Positions 35,301-41,676 of a DNA stretch of 64,000 nt are shown piece after piece. Positions within the stretch are counted from its first letter, which is position 1; every line of letters starts with the position of its first letter. The notes under the pieces were generated by a model. The model worked only from the letters and a program-made list of their open reading frames with translations. It did no database searches and was not told where the DNA came from. The stretch covers positions 62,001-126,000 of the forward strand of contig NZ_JBASCU010000017.1 of the NCBI RefSeq assembly GCF_049651805.1. Direction: 5' to 3'. A program made the translations under genes and the position numbers. Source of the DNA: Pseudolysinimonas_A sp049651805 (lineage in GTDB: Bacteria > Actinomycetota > Actinomycetes > Actinomycetales > Microbacteriaceae).

Positions 35301-35730
35301 GCACGTCGAGGTCGGTCGTGGCCGGTGTCGACTTCAGCACCGGAACCCCGGCGGAGATCGCGTGTTCCTTCGCGGTGACCTTGTTGCCGGCCATCTCGAG
35401 CACGGTGCGGCCGGGACCGATGAACGTGATGCCGTTCTGCGCGGCCGCCTCGGCGAGGTCGGGGTTCTCGGAAAGGAATCCGTAGCCCGGGTAGATCGCG
35501 TCGGCGCCCGACTCCTTCGCCACCCTGATCATCTCGGAGACGTCCAGGTACGCGCGCACCGGGTGCCCCTCCTCGCCGATGAGGTAGGCCTCGTCGGCCT
35601 TCAGCCGGTGCAGCGAGTTGCGGTCCTCGTACGGATAGACGGCCACCGTCTTCGCCCCGAGCTCGTACGCGGCCCGGAACGCCCGGATCGCGATCTCACC
35701 GCGGTTCGCGACCAGGATCTTGCGGAACAT
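32332..35730 (-). CDS. pyc: Pyruvate carboxylase
   Basis: Anaplerotic biotin enzyme: pyruvate plus bicarbonate plus ATP to oxaloacetate. ATG at 35730 (MFRKILVANRGEIAIRAFRA) follows AAAGGACTCC and gives 1132 residues. Order: biotin carboxylase domain (about 1-450; GGGGRGMRRV, MNPRIQVEHTVTEEVTDVD), carboxyltransferase domain (about 530-1000; DTTFRDAHQSLLATR, ALNDVDQM, VHTHDTAGGQ), and a biotinyl domain with EAMKMEA, the biotinylated Lys near 1098. An in-frame extension beyond 35730 runs antisense to parA and is not coding. Confidence 0.97.
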   Translation of the reverse strand: MFRKILVANRGEIAIRAFRAAYELGAKTVAVYPYEDRNSLHRLKADEAYLIGEEGHPVRAYLDVSEMIRVAKESGADAIYPGYGFLSENPDLAEAAAQNGITFIGPGRTVLEMAGNKVTAKEHAISAGVPVLKSTPATTDLDVLLTGADEIGFPVFAKAVAGGGGRGMRRVDTREELRPALEAAMREADSAFGDPTMFIEQAVVRPRHIEVQILADSSGETIHLFERDCSVQRRHQKVIEIAPAPNLDDRVRQAMFRDAVAFAKSIGYVNAGTVEFLLDTAGERAGQHVFIEMNPRIQVEHTVTEEVTDVDLVQSQMRIAAGETLADLGLTQTSVQIHGAALQCRITTEDPASGFRPDTGKITTYRSPGGAGVRLDGGTVAAGAQVSPHFDSMLVKMTCRGRDFASAVRRARRGLAEFRLRGVTTNIPFLQSVLDDPDFIAGDLSTAFIEERPWLVRGRESRDRGSKILNWLADVTVNQPNGDGGGAIDPALKLPAVDLEAVAPDGSRQRLLELGPAGFAAALRTQTPLAVTDTTFRDAHQSLLATRVRTKDLVAVLPHVARMTPGLLSIEAWGGATYDVALRFLGEDPWERLAAMREALPNVAIQMLLRGRNTVGYTPYPTEVTDAFVSEATATGVDIFRIFDALNDVDQMTPAIDAVLNTGTAVAEVALCYTGNLLDPGEKLYTLDYYLKLADQMVRAGAHILAVKDMAGLLRAGAAEKLVAALRENFDLPVHVHTHDTAGGQLATLLAASRAGADAVDAASAPMAGTTSQPSLSALVAATAHTERDTGISLDAVSDLEPYWEAVRRAYKPFESGLPGPTGRVYRHEIPGGQLSNLRQQAIALGLGNQFEKIEDYYAAADRILGRIPKVTPSSKVVGDLALQLAASNADPTDFEQNPDKYDIPDSVIGFMAGELGDLPGGWPEPFRTKVLAGRDVKIGVTPLELADVEALAGESVARRAALNRLLFPGPATQFEQVRDQFGDLSVVDTVDYLYGLRPGVEHTVAIAPGVDLLLTLEAIGEADGQGMRTVMTTINGQLRPVFVRDLSITVETKTAEKADAAVPGQVAAPFSGVVTLKVAEGDTVTAGQPIASIEAMKMEAAITTPVAGTVKRLAIRATEQVEAGDLLVVVE

Positions 35731-35806
35731 GGAGTCCTTTCGACGGGGCGACCTGAGCGGTGGCGGTGACGCTCCTTTCAGGGTACTGAAGGTAGGCTCC
35801 CTAATC

Positions 35807-36616
35807 GTGCATGTGCTCAGCGTCAGCTCCCTCAAAGGGGGCGTGGGAAAGACCACGGTGACGCTCGGGCTCGCGTCGGCCGCCTTCGCGCGGGGTTTGT
35901 CGACTCTCGTCGTCGACCTCGACCCGCAGTCCGACGTCTCCACCGGCATGGACATCGACGTCGCCGGGCACATGAACGTCGCCGACGTTCTCGCGTCGCC
36001 GAAAGAGAAGATCGTGCGCGCGGCCATCGCGAAGAGCGGCTGGACAAAGGGCCGGCAAGGCGTCGTCGACGTGCTGATCGGATCGCCGTCGGCGATCAAC
36101 TTCGACGGCCCGCATCCCAGCATCCGAGACATCTGGAAGCTCGAAGAGGCTCTCGCCCACGTCGAGCGCGACTACGAGCTCGTGCTCATCGACTGCGCCC
36201 CCTCGCTCAATGCCCTCACCCGCACCGCCTGGGCGGCATCCGACCGCGTCGCCGTCGTCACCGAACCCGGCCTGTTCTCCGTCGCCGCCGCCGACCGCGC
36301 TCTGCGCGCGATCGAGGAGATCCGCCGCGGCCTCTCCCCCCGCCTTCAGCCCCTCGGCATCGTCGTCAATCGCGCCCGCGTGCAGTCGCTGGAACACCAG
36401 TTCCGCATCAAGGAACTCCGCGACATGTTCGGTCCCCTCGTGCTGAGCCCCCAGCTCCCCGAGCGCACGTCCTTGCAGCAAGCTCAGGGTGCCGCAAAGC
36501 CTCTGCACATCTGGCCGGGCGACGGTGCCCAAGAGATGGCCCGCAACTTCGACCAGCTTCTGGAGCGCGTCATGCGTACGGCGCGGCTCAACGACGAGGC
36601 GGCCTCCGCAGGGTAG
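35807..36616 (+). CDS. ParA-family chromosome partitioning-type ATPase
   Basis: Soluble ParA/Soj-like ATPase. GTG at 35807 gives HVLSVSSLKGGVGKTTVTLG with the deviant Walker A lysines, then LVVDLDPQSDVSTGMD and LVLIDCAPSLNALTRTAW. The 269 residues are normal for ParA. No parB or parS is next to it, so it is probably an orphan cargo-positioning ATPase rather than the main segregation protein. It is divergent from pyc with a 76-bp gap and converges on the MerR gene across the large inverted repeat. Confidence 0.88.
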   Translation: MHVLSVSSLKGGVGKTTVTLGLASAAFARGLSTLVVDLDPQSDVSTGMDIDVAGHMNVADVLASPKEKIVRAAIAKSGWTKGRQGVVDVLIGSPSAINFDGPHPSIRDIWKLEEALAHVERDYELVLIDCAPSLNALTRTAWAASDRVAVVTEPGLFSVAAADRALRAIEEIRRGLSPRLQPLGIVVNRARVQSLEHQFRIKELRDMFGPLVLSPQLPERTSLQQAQGAAKPLHIWPGDGAQEMARNFDQLLERVMRTARLNDEAASAG

Positions 36617-36964
36617 TTCCGCTGGCTAGCTCCTCGTTGGGTCGGGCAACCCGAACCGGTTTTCGAGTCCAGAGCGGGGACCCCTACCCCGATTGACTCG
36701 CAAACCGGTTCGGGTCACCCTCAAGGGTCACGCCGCTTCAGGTGGGATGAGGCTTGTCCGTGCCGAAGGTGTCGCTGTCGGGTGACGGTTTCGTCGACAC
36801 GCCGTCGACACGCCGGGGCGATCACGTCCGGTCACCGCAGGACGACACCTACACCCCTGCGTCGTGGCTCGGGTTCTCGATGCTGAGCTGGCTCCGCCCT
36901 TCAAAGGACGGATGACCGCACGGCTTCGTCGAACACAGCGGAGTGCGGGCGCGAAGCGAAGGGC
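36617..36964. other. 348-bp non-coding region between convergent parA and merR
   Basis: Contains the large inverted repeat listed separately. Near 36795 the 11-mer GTCGACACGCC occurs twice in tandem. The rest has no open frame with family resemblance on either strand and no recognisable RNA gene. Confidence 0.6.
36649..36715. repeat. Large nested inverted repeat (cruciform) with 21-bp arms
   Basis: Arms 36649-36669 and 36695-36715 are inverted copies with a single mismatch; the left reads ACCCGAACCGGTTTT then CGAGTC. Pairing resumes outward as GGG/CCC after two mismatches. The 25-base spacer holds its own stem, CGGGG and CCCCG around ACCCCTA. It could be a bidirectional terminator (no T run), a REP-like unit or a protein-bound site. 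Nothing else in the window matches it. Confidence 0.8.
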
Positions 36965-37519
36965 CTAAGAAGCCGCGCGAGCAGCCCGACGCGCCGCGAG
37001 TTCGTCGGAGGGGTCTTCCGAAGGGGAGAACTCGACGTCGACGAGGTTGGACTCGACCTCGCGGAGGACTTTGCCGACCGCGATGCCGAAGACGCCCTGA
37101 CCCTGCGAGACGAGGTCGATGACCTCTTCGTCAGAGGTGCAGAGGTAGACGGATGCGCCGTCGCTCATGAGGGTGGTCTGGGCGAGGTCGTTGATGCCGG
37201 AGCTGCGCAGCTGCTCGACGGCGACGCGAATCTGTTGCAGCGAGATGCCGGTGTCGAGGAGGCGCTTGACGAGCTTGAGTACGAGGATGTCGCGGAAGCC
37301 GTAGAGGCGCTGCGAGCCGGAGCCGGCGGCGCTGCGCACGGTCGGCTCAACGAGCTGCGTGCGGGCCCAGTAGTCGAGCTGGCGGTAGCTGATGCCGGCG
37401 GCTTTCGCCGCGACCGTGCCGCGGTAGCCGGCGTGTTCGTCGAGCTCGGGAAGGCCGTCGGTGAACAGCACCGGCTCGGCCGCATATCGCGACGCGTCGC
37501 TCCGGGTCACTTCAGCCAT
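36965..37519 (-). CDS. MerR-family regulator (position of Rv1830/ResR)
   Basis: The 184-residue protein has a MerR-type winged HTH at about residues 32-100 (AGISYRQLDYWARTQLVEP, SGSQRLYGFRDILVLKLVKR, GISLQQIRVAVEQLR), then a domain with ASVYLCTSDEEVIDLVSQGQ. It matches the second MerR gene downstream of garA in Actinobacteria (Rv1830 in M. tuberculosis, linked there to cell-cycle control). The bifunctional nuclease gene often found between the two MerR genes is missing. A palindrome similar to that before ftsZ lies 21 bp upstream of its start. Confidence 0.88.
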   Translation of the reverse strand: MAEVTRSDASRYAAEPVLFTDGLPELDEHAGYRGTVAAKAAGISYRQLDYWARTQLVEPTVRSAAGSGSQRLYGFRDILVLKLVKRLLDTGISLQQIRVAVEQLRSSGINDLAQTTLMSDGASVYLCTSDEEVIDLVSQGQGVFGIAVGKVLREVESNLVDVEFSPSEDPSDELAARRAARAAS

Positions 37520-37530
37520 GTCGCTTCCCT

Positions 37531-37562
37531 AACCTTCAGGTTGAACTTGAGGTTCAAGCTCC
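37531..37562 (-). promoter_or_regulatory. Palindromic MerR-type operator upstream of merR
   Basis: TTGAAC (37541-37546) and GTTCAA (37552-37557) form a perfect inverted repeat with a 5-base spacer, 22 bp upstream of the MerR start. On the gene strand the centre reads AACCTCAAGTT, one base different from AACTTCAAGTT before ftsZ. A partial further repeat (CCTTCAGG, 37533-37540) adjoins it. Likely bound by one of the two MerR proteins encoded here. Confidence 0.6.
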
Positions 37563-37629
37563 TTCGCGGTCTCACGCTACCCCGCGTCCCGAAACCCGAC
37601 AATGACATCCGGGCGTGTCGTACTGAATT

Positions 37630-37683
37630 CGCGCCGCCGCTCCTGCGGCGCGAGTGCCGCTTCGCGTGACGAGCGCGGTCGCC
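37630..37683. repeat. Hairpin-bearing dispersed repeat, copy B
   Basis: Second copy of the element at 30525: CGCGCCGCCGCTCCTGCGGC hairpin, then GAGTGC, then ACGAGCGCGGTCGC. It lies between ftsR-like and the other merR gene in a 176-bp gap. The GC-rich hairpin GCGCCGC/GCGGCGC could act as a terminator or RNA stabiliser. Confidence 0.6.
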
Positions 37684-37695
37684 ACGCTGCGCTGC

Positions 37696-38397
37696 TCATC
37701 CTGACAGCTTGCCGAGGGCACTGCGGATGAGGCTTGACCGCACGACCTCGAGCTGCCCGGCGATCTCGCGCGCCATCTCGAGAGCCTTCGCCCGACTCGA
37801 CGCGTCCTTACGGCGGGTGACCGGAATCAGGGCGCTCTCGATCAGTCCGAGCTCGCGTTCGGCCGCGGCTCGGAAACCACGCAGGTGACGCGGCTCGATC
37901 CCCGACCGCTGCAACTCGACAAGGGCCCTCAGCACCGCCAGCGCATCCTCGCCGTAGTGGTCGCTCGCGACGAGCAGCGACGCCGAGATCGCGTCGTTCA
38001 GGAGCATCGCGTTCGCGCCCGACTCCTTGATCAGCTCGACCCTGCTGAGCCGGCGATCACCCGAAAGCATCGAGGGTGCCTGCACCGTCGCGCCGCCCGG
38101 CAGCACCGGCTCGCGTCCGGCGTCGAGATCATCGAGGTAGGAGCGGATGACCTTGAGCGGGAGGTAGTAGTCGCGTTGCATCGAGAGCACGAGACGCAAG
38201 CGCTCGAGGTCGGAGGCTGAGAACTTGCGGTACCCCGACTCGGTGCGCGACGGCGTGACGAGGTTGCGCTCCTCGAGAAACCGCAGCTTCGACGGTGACA
38301 GGTCGGGAAACTCGGGGCTCAGTCGGGCGAGTACCTGGCCGATGCTGAGAAGGCTCGATCCCCCCGACGCTCGCGTCGAGGATGCAACTCCGGCCAC
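37696..38397 (-). CDS. ftsR: FtsR-like MerR-family regulator
   Basis: MerR-type regulator directly after garA, as FtsR (next to odhI) in Corynebacterium, where it is known to control ftsZ. The 233-residue protein has the N-terminal HTH (LLSIGQVLARLSPEFPDLSP, KLRFLEERNLVTPSRTESGY, RKFSASDLERLRLVLSMQR) and a C-terminal helical domain without the Cys residues of metal-sensing MerR proteins. Its start overlaps the garA stop by 1 bp, so both are cotranscribed. The name rests on synteny and similarity. Confidence 0.8.
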   Translation of the reverse strand: MAGVASSTRASGGSSLLSIGQVLARLSPEFPDLSPSKLRFLEERNLVTPSRTESGYRKFSASDLERLRLVLSMQRDYYLPLKVIRSYLDDLDAGREPVLPGGATVQAPSMLSGDRRLSRVELIKESGANAMLLNDAISASLLVASDHYGEDALAVLRALVELQRSGIEPRHLRGFRAAAERELGLIESALIPVTRRKDASSRAKALEMAREIAGQLEVVRSSLIRSALGKLSG

Positions 38398-38870
38398 TAG
38401 TGGCCCGTCGCGCTGCGGTCGGAAAGCCTCTCGAGGCGCGAGGCGTAAAACGTCAATCTGAACTTGCCAACCTGCACTTCGGCTCCATCGCTCAGCAGGG
38501 CGGATTCGATACGGACGCCGTCGTAGTACGTTCCGTTGAGCGACCCAAGGTCGCGCACCTGGAATGCCGTGCCCACGCGCACGAACTCGGCGTGACGACG
38601 CGACACCGTCACGTCGTCGAGGAAGATGTCGGCGTCCGGGTGACGCCCGACGGTGGTCAGGTCGGCGTCCAGCAGGAACCGCGCTCCGACGTTCGGTCCG
38701 CGTCTCACCACGAGCAGTGCCGAACCCGACGGAAGCGCCGCGATCGCCTCTTGCTCCTCGGGCGTGATCCCCGCCTCGAGGGCGGCGAGCTGCGCGACGA
38801 ACTCGTCGGTGAAGTGCGCAGTCGTGTCGTTCGAGGGCTGCTCCCCGGGCGCCTCGTGCGGCTCGACCAT
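38397..38870 (-). CDS. garA: GarA/OdhI FHA-domain regulator
   Basis: Small FHA protein that, when unphosphorylated, inhibits 2-oxoglutarate dehydrogenase and related enzymes, balancing the TCA cycle against glutamate metabolism. The 157 residues contain an N-terminal NDTTAHF, with Thr16 and Thr17 in the place of the kinase-targeted ETT(S/A)VF motif of GarA/OdhI. The FHA domain follows: VGRHPDADIFLDDVTVSRRH, then LGSLNGTYYDG. A PASTA kinase in this window (23505) is a candidate phosphorylator. It is followed by ftsR and preceded by a phosphatidyltransferase gene. Confidence 0.93.
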   Translation of the reverse strand: MVEPHEAPGEQPSNDTTAHFTDEFVAQLAALEAGITPEEQEAIAALPSGSALLVVRRGPNVGARFLLDADLTTVGRHPDADIFLDDVTVSRRHAEFVRVGTAFQVRDLGSLNGTYYDGVRIESALLSDGAEVQVGKFRLTFYASRLERLSDRSATGH

Positions 38871-38880
38871 TCCTGACCTC

Positions 38881-39486
38881 CTAGCGATCCACAGTATCGG
38901 ATGCGGTCGCCGCCGCCACCCGTACTTCGCGGATCATCCGGGCAGCTTGCAGAATGTAGGCGACGCCCGCCCACCAGTACAGGAACACACCCCAGATCGC
39001 GGCCGCCCAGCCGAGCGGGAGGGCGACGGCGGCGACATCCGGGAAGGCGGCCGCGGCCAGCAGCGCCGGCATCGCGAAGAGGATCGCGAAAGTCCCCATC
39101 TTGCCGAGATGATGCACAGGAAGCGGGCCGAACCGGTGGTTGGCGAGCACGACGCCGAGGATCAACAGCAGCGCGTCACGCGCGATGATCACCGCGACCA
39201 GCCACCACGGCAGCACGTCGACGAAGGCCAACCCGAGCAACGTCGACAGGATGAACAGCCGATCGACGGCGGGGTCGAGCAGCTGGCCGAGCCTGCTCAC
39301 CTGGTTGAAGTGCCGGGCGACGTAGCCGTCGACGAAGTCGGTGATCGCGGAGACCGCGATCAGCAGCAGCGCCCAGCCGAAGTACCCGAAGACCAGCAGA
39401 ACCAGAAAGACGGGGATGAGCAGCAGCCGCAACAACGACAGGATGTTCGGGATCGTCACGATCCGCGAACTCACCGGCGGAGCCAT
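38881..39486 (-). CDS. CDP-alcohol phosphatidyltransferase (PgsA-like)
   Basis: Membrane phospholipid synthase. The signature DG-x2-AR-x8-G-x3-D-x3-D is seen in VDGYVARHFNQVSRLGQLLD followed by PAVDRL, giving the metal-binding aspartates. Several membrane segments cover the 201 residues. ATG at 39486 has GGGAGG six bases upstream; an earlier start at 39504 is less likely. The substrate (glycerol 3-phosphate, inositol phosphate or glycerol) is uncertain. It lies upstream of garA on the same strand. Confidence 0.88.
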   Translation of the reverse strand: MAPPVSSRIVTIPNILSLLRLLLIPVFLVLLVFGYFGWALLLIAVSAITDFVDGYVARHFNQVSRLGQLLDPAVDRLFILSTLLGLAFVDVLPWWLVAVIIARDALLLILGVVLANHRFGPLPVHHLGKMGTFAILFAMPALLAAAAFPDVAAVALPLGWAAAIWGVFLYWWAGVAYILQAARMIREVRVAAATASDTVDR

Positions 39487-39521
39487 CCACCACCTCCCTC
39501 GCACATCCTAGGCTCGATCAC

Positions 39522-40343
39522 ATGCATCCCCTTCTCGTCGTCTTCGCGGTCGCCGGCGCCGTCGCCGCGTTCTGCTGGGTCGCGTCACTTGTTACCCGCG
39601 ATCACTCCTGGGTCGACCGACTCTGGTCGATCGTTCCCGTGGTCTACGTATGGATCTTCGCCGGAGCCGCCGGCTTCGCAGATGCCCGGTTGAACATCAT
39701 GGCGGGGCTGGTGACGCTGTGGGGTGCGCGACTCACCTACAACTTCGCCCGAAAGGGTGGCTACACCGGGGTCGAAGACTACCGATGGCCGATCCTGCGC
39801 GAGCGCTTCGGGCCGGCCCGGTTCGCACTCTTCAACATCTTCTTCGTCGTGCTCTACCAGCACGCGCTGCTCGTGCTCATCACGCTTCCGGCGTACACGG
39901 CGTATGAGCACCGCGGAACGCCCGTCGGCATCCTCGATTACCTGCTGGCGTTCGTCTTCCTCGCCCTGCTCGCCGGCGAGACCGTCGCCGACCAGCAGCA
40001 GTGGGACTTCCACCAGGCCAAGAAGGCTGCGCTCGATGCCGGTGAGCAGCCGCACCCCCGCTTTCTGCAGACCGGGTTGTGGCGCTATTCCCGCCATCCG
40101 AACTTCTTCTTCGAGCAGGCCCAGTGGTGGACCTTGTTCTTCTTCGGTGCGATCGCCGCCGGGTCGGTGCTGCAATGGACGGTGCTCGGCGCCGCGCTGC
40201 TCACGGCGCTCTTCATCGGGTCGACGATCTTCACCGAGAGCATCACCAGGTCGAAATACCCGGAATATGCCGACTACCAGGCGACCACGTCCGCGATCGT
40301 GCCACTACCGCGGCGCGGACAGCGTCTAGCTCGGCCAGCCTGA
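39522..40343 (+). CDS. DUF1295 membrane protein (steroid 5-alpha-reductase-like)
   Basis: The 273-residue membrane protein belongs to the DUF1295 family, related to the C-terminal domain of 3-oxo-5-alpha-steroid 4-dehydrogenases. Motifs: DHSWVDRLWSIVPVVYVW, GGYTGVEDYRWPILRERFG and the NADPH-region-like TGLWRYSRHPNFFFEQAQWW; FTESITRSKYPEYADYQ ends it. About seven transmembrane helices. The substrate is unknown; lipid double-bond reduction is a family-level guess. It is divergent from the phosphatidyltransferase gene. Confidence 0.88.
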   Translation: MHPLLVVFAVAGAVAAFCWVASLVTRDHSWVDRLWSIVPVVYVWIFAGAAGFADARLNIMAGLVTLWGARLTYNFARKGGYTGVEDYRWPILRERFGPARFALFNIFFVVLYQHALLVLITLPAYTAYEHRGTPVGILDYLLAFVFLALLAGETVADQQQWDFHQAKKAALDAGEQPHPRFLQTGLWRYSRHPNFFFEQAQWWTLFFFGAIAAGSVLQWTVLGAALLTALFIGSTIFTESITRSKYPEYADYQATTSAIVPLPRRGQRLARPA

Positions 40344-40409
40344 GGAATCAAGGGTCTGCCGATCCCGAGTCGATCAGGGTTGGCTGACAGCAGGAAGGAG
40401 GCACCAACA

Positions 40410-40577
40410 ATGTCTCTACTGGGAATCATCATCGCCATCATCGCGGTGGCTCTTCTGCTCACCGGGGGGCTGGTCCAGTCCCTACAGTTCCTGCTCTGGG
40501 TCGGAATCGCGCTCGCCATCATCGCGGCGATCGTCTTCTTGGTCCGCTACCTCGGCTCGGGACGAACCACACCCTGA
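40410..40577 (+). CDS. 55-residue double-span membrane peptide
   Basis: Tiny hydrophobic protein (MSLLGIIIAIIAVALLLTGG then two hydrophobic stretches separated by GGLVQSLQF, ending VRYLGSGRTTP). ATG at 40410 has a strong AGGAAGGAGG ribosome binding site and a strong hairpin follows the gene, which support real expression. It resembles small DUF-type hydrophobic proteins common beside stress genes. Function unknown. Confidence 0.7.
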   Translation: MSLLGIIIAIIAVALLLTGGLVQSLQFLLWVGIALAIIAAIVFLVRYLGSGRTTP

Positions 40578-40591
40578 CACCCGAGTTCGGC

Positions 40592-40624
40592 GCCGCGCCT
40601 CCGGCTTTCCGTCGGAGGCGCGGC
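40592..40624 (+). terminator. Strong hairpin after the 55-residue gene
   Basis: GCCGCGCCTCCG (40592-40603) and CGGAGGCGCGGC (40613-40624) form a perfect 12-bp stem with a 9-base loop, 15 bp after the stop codon. There is no T run; GC-rich hairpins of this kind often end transcription in high-GC actinobacteria. Confidence 0.65.
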
Positions 40625-40646
40625 GTCGTGCGTTAACGTCGAAGGC

Positions 40647-41123
40647 ATGTCCTGCATCCGGTTCAACACCCCGGCCCAACGCAGGCAGCTCGCGGCGATG
40701 GCGCCGTCGATGCTGACCGCTGCGGAAGTCGCGGCGCGGCATCCCGCTCCCCCGGTGACGGCGAGCAAGATCGCCCGCCTTCGGCTGCTGGCGCGGCACG
40801 AGAACCCGAAGATCCGAGAGAGCGTCGCCAGTAGCTACCACGCACCGGCTGATGTCGTCGCGGCCCTCGCGACGGATCCCGACGCCGGCGTGCGCGCCTG
40901 GCTCGCCCGCAACGAGACCACACCGTGCGACGTTCTGCGGCAGCTCGCCCACGACGAGTCGGACACCGTGCGCGGCTGGGTGGCCGTCAACTTCTTCGTG
41001 CCGGCCGACGTCATGGCCGAACTGGCCGACGACCCGAGCCCGGTCGTGCGCCATCTCGTGGCGTGGAAGGCGGCGCTGGCGGAACCGGCGAGTTCAGTCG
41101 CCCAGGAGCTCGTCGAGGCGTGA
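40647..41123 (+). CDS. Leucine-rich-repeat-variant (LRV/HEAT-like) protein
   Basis: The 158-residue protein is built of about four helical repeats of 24-26 residues. The cores are NPKIRESVASSYHAPADVVA, DAGVRAWLARNETTPCDVLR, SDTVRGWVAVNFFVPADVMA and SPVVRHLVAWKAAL. Such LRV repeats form a curved solenoid used for protein binding; the family is related to nif-linked LRV proteins, but the usual iron-sulfur N-terminal domain is not present. Function unknown. It overlaps the convergent NUDIX gene by 30 bp. Confidence 0.75.
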   Translation: MSCIRFNTPAQRRQLAAMAPSMLTAAEVAARHPAPPVTASKIARLRLLARHENPKIRESVASSYHAPADVVAALATDPDAGVRAWLARNETTPCDVLRQLAHDESDTVRGWVAVNFFVPADVMAELADDPSPVVRHLVAWKAALAEPASSVAQELVEA

Positions 41124-41591
41124 CCTGAGCTCGGGCCAGCCGGCTGCGAAACCCGGATGCAGCGGCAGCTCGGCGACGGCACCGAACGGCACCCAGTCGA
41201 GGGCTTCGCTCTCGGCGTCGCCGATGATCGGGGCGAAGAGCTCGTCCGCGCGCGCGAGCACCGTCGTGTACGACCAGTAGCCGAGGTCGAACACCGAGGT
41301 GCCGAGCACCGTCACCAGCTCCGGCGGAACCCCGGCCTCTTCGTCGGCTTCGCGAATCGCGGCGGCTTCGGGGCTCTCGCCGGCCTTGCGGGCGCCACCG
41401 GGGAGCCCCCACGTGCCGCCGAGGTGACTCCACACCGCCCGCAATTGCAGCAGCACCCCGGCATCCGGATGGGCGAGCAGCAGACCCGCGGCGCCGAACG
41501 TTCCCCAGTACCGGCCGCGGGGGCCCTCGACCCAGGTGTCTTCTGGGCCCCGGGGTCGCCGCGCGGCGGGGTCGTGGGTGGCGCGGGTCAC
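41094..41591 (-). CDS. NUDIX hydrolase
   Basis: Hydrolyses nucleoside-diphosphate-linked substrates. The NUDIX box is GGARKAGESPEAAAIREADE followed by EAG, matching Gx5Ex7REUxEExGU. The upstream LLLAHPDAGVLLQLRAVW and the C-terminal region fit the family. GTG at 41591 with a nearby GGAG is chosen (165 residues); GTG at 41612 would add seven residues. The substrate is unknown. Confidence 0.85.
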   Translation of the reverse strand: MTRATHDPAARRPRGPEDTWVEGPRGRYWGTFGAAGLLLAHPDAGVLLQLRAVWSHLGGTWGLPGGARKAGESPEAAAIREADEEAGVPPELVTVLGTSVFDLGYWSYTTVLARADELFAPIIGDAESEALDWVPFGAVAELPLHPGFAAGWPELRSRLDELLGD

Positions 41592-41614
41592 GCGCTCCAC
41601 TCTAGGAGCCACGC

Positions 41615-41659
41615 GGGCTGATCGACTGCGGGCTGATCGACTGCGGGCTGATCGGCTGC
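41615..41659. repeat. Three tandem copies of a 15-bp unit
   Basis: GGGCTGATCGACTGC occurs at 41615-41629 and 41630-41644, and with one change (GGCTGC) at 41645-41659, filling most of the 85-bp divergent gap between the NUDIX and S4 genes. The repeated TGATCGACTGC may be an operator or a slippage-prone array that changes promoter spacing. Confidence 0.85.
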
Positions 41660-41676
41660 GGGCTTAGGGTCGGTGC

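Noticed and set aside
35731..36132. N-terminal extension of pyruvate carboxylase
   Set aside because: The family start MFRKILVANRGEIA with a good ribosome binding site is at 35730; upstream codons are antisense to parA.
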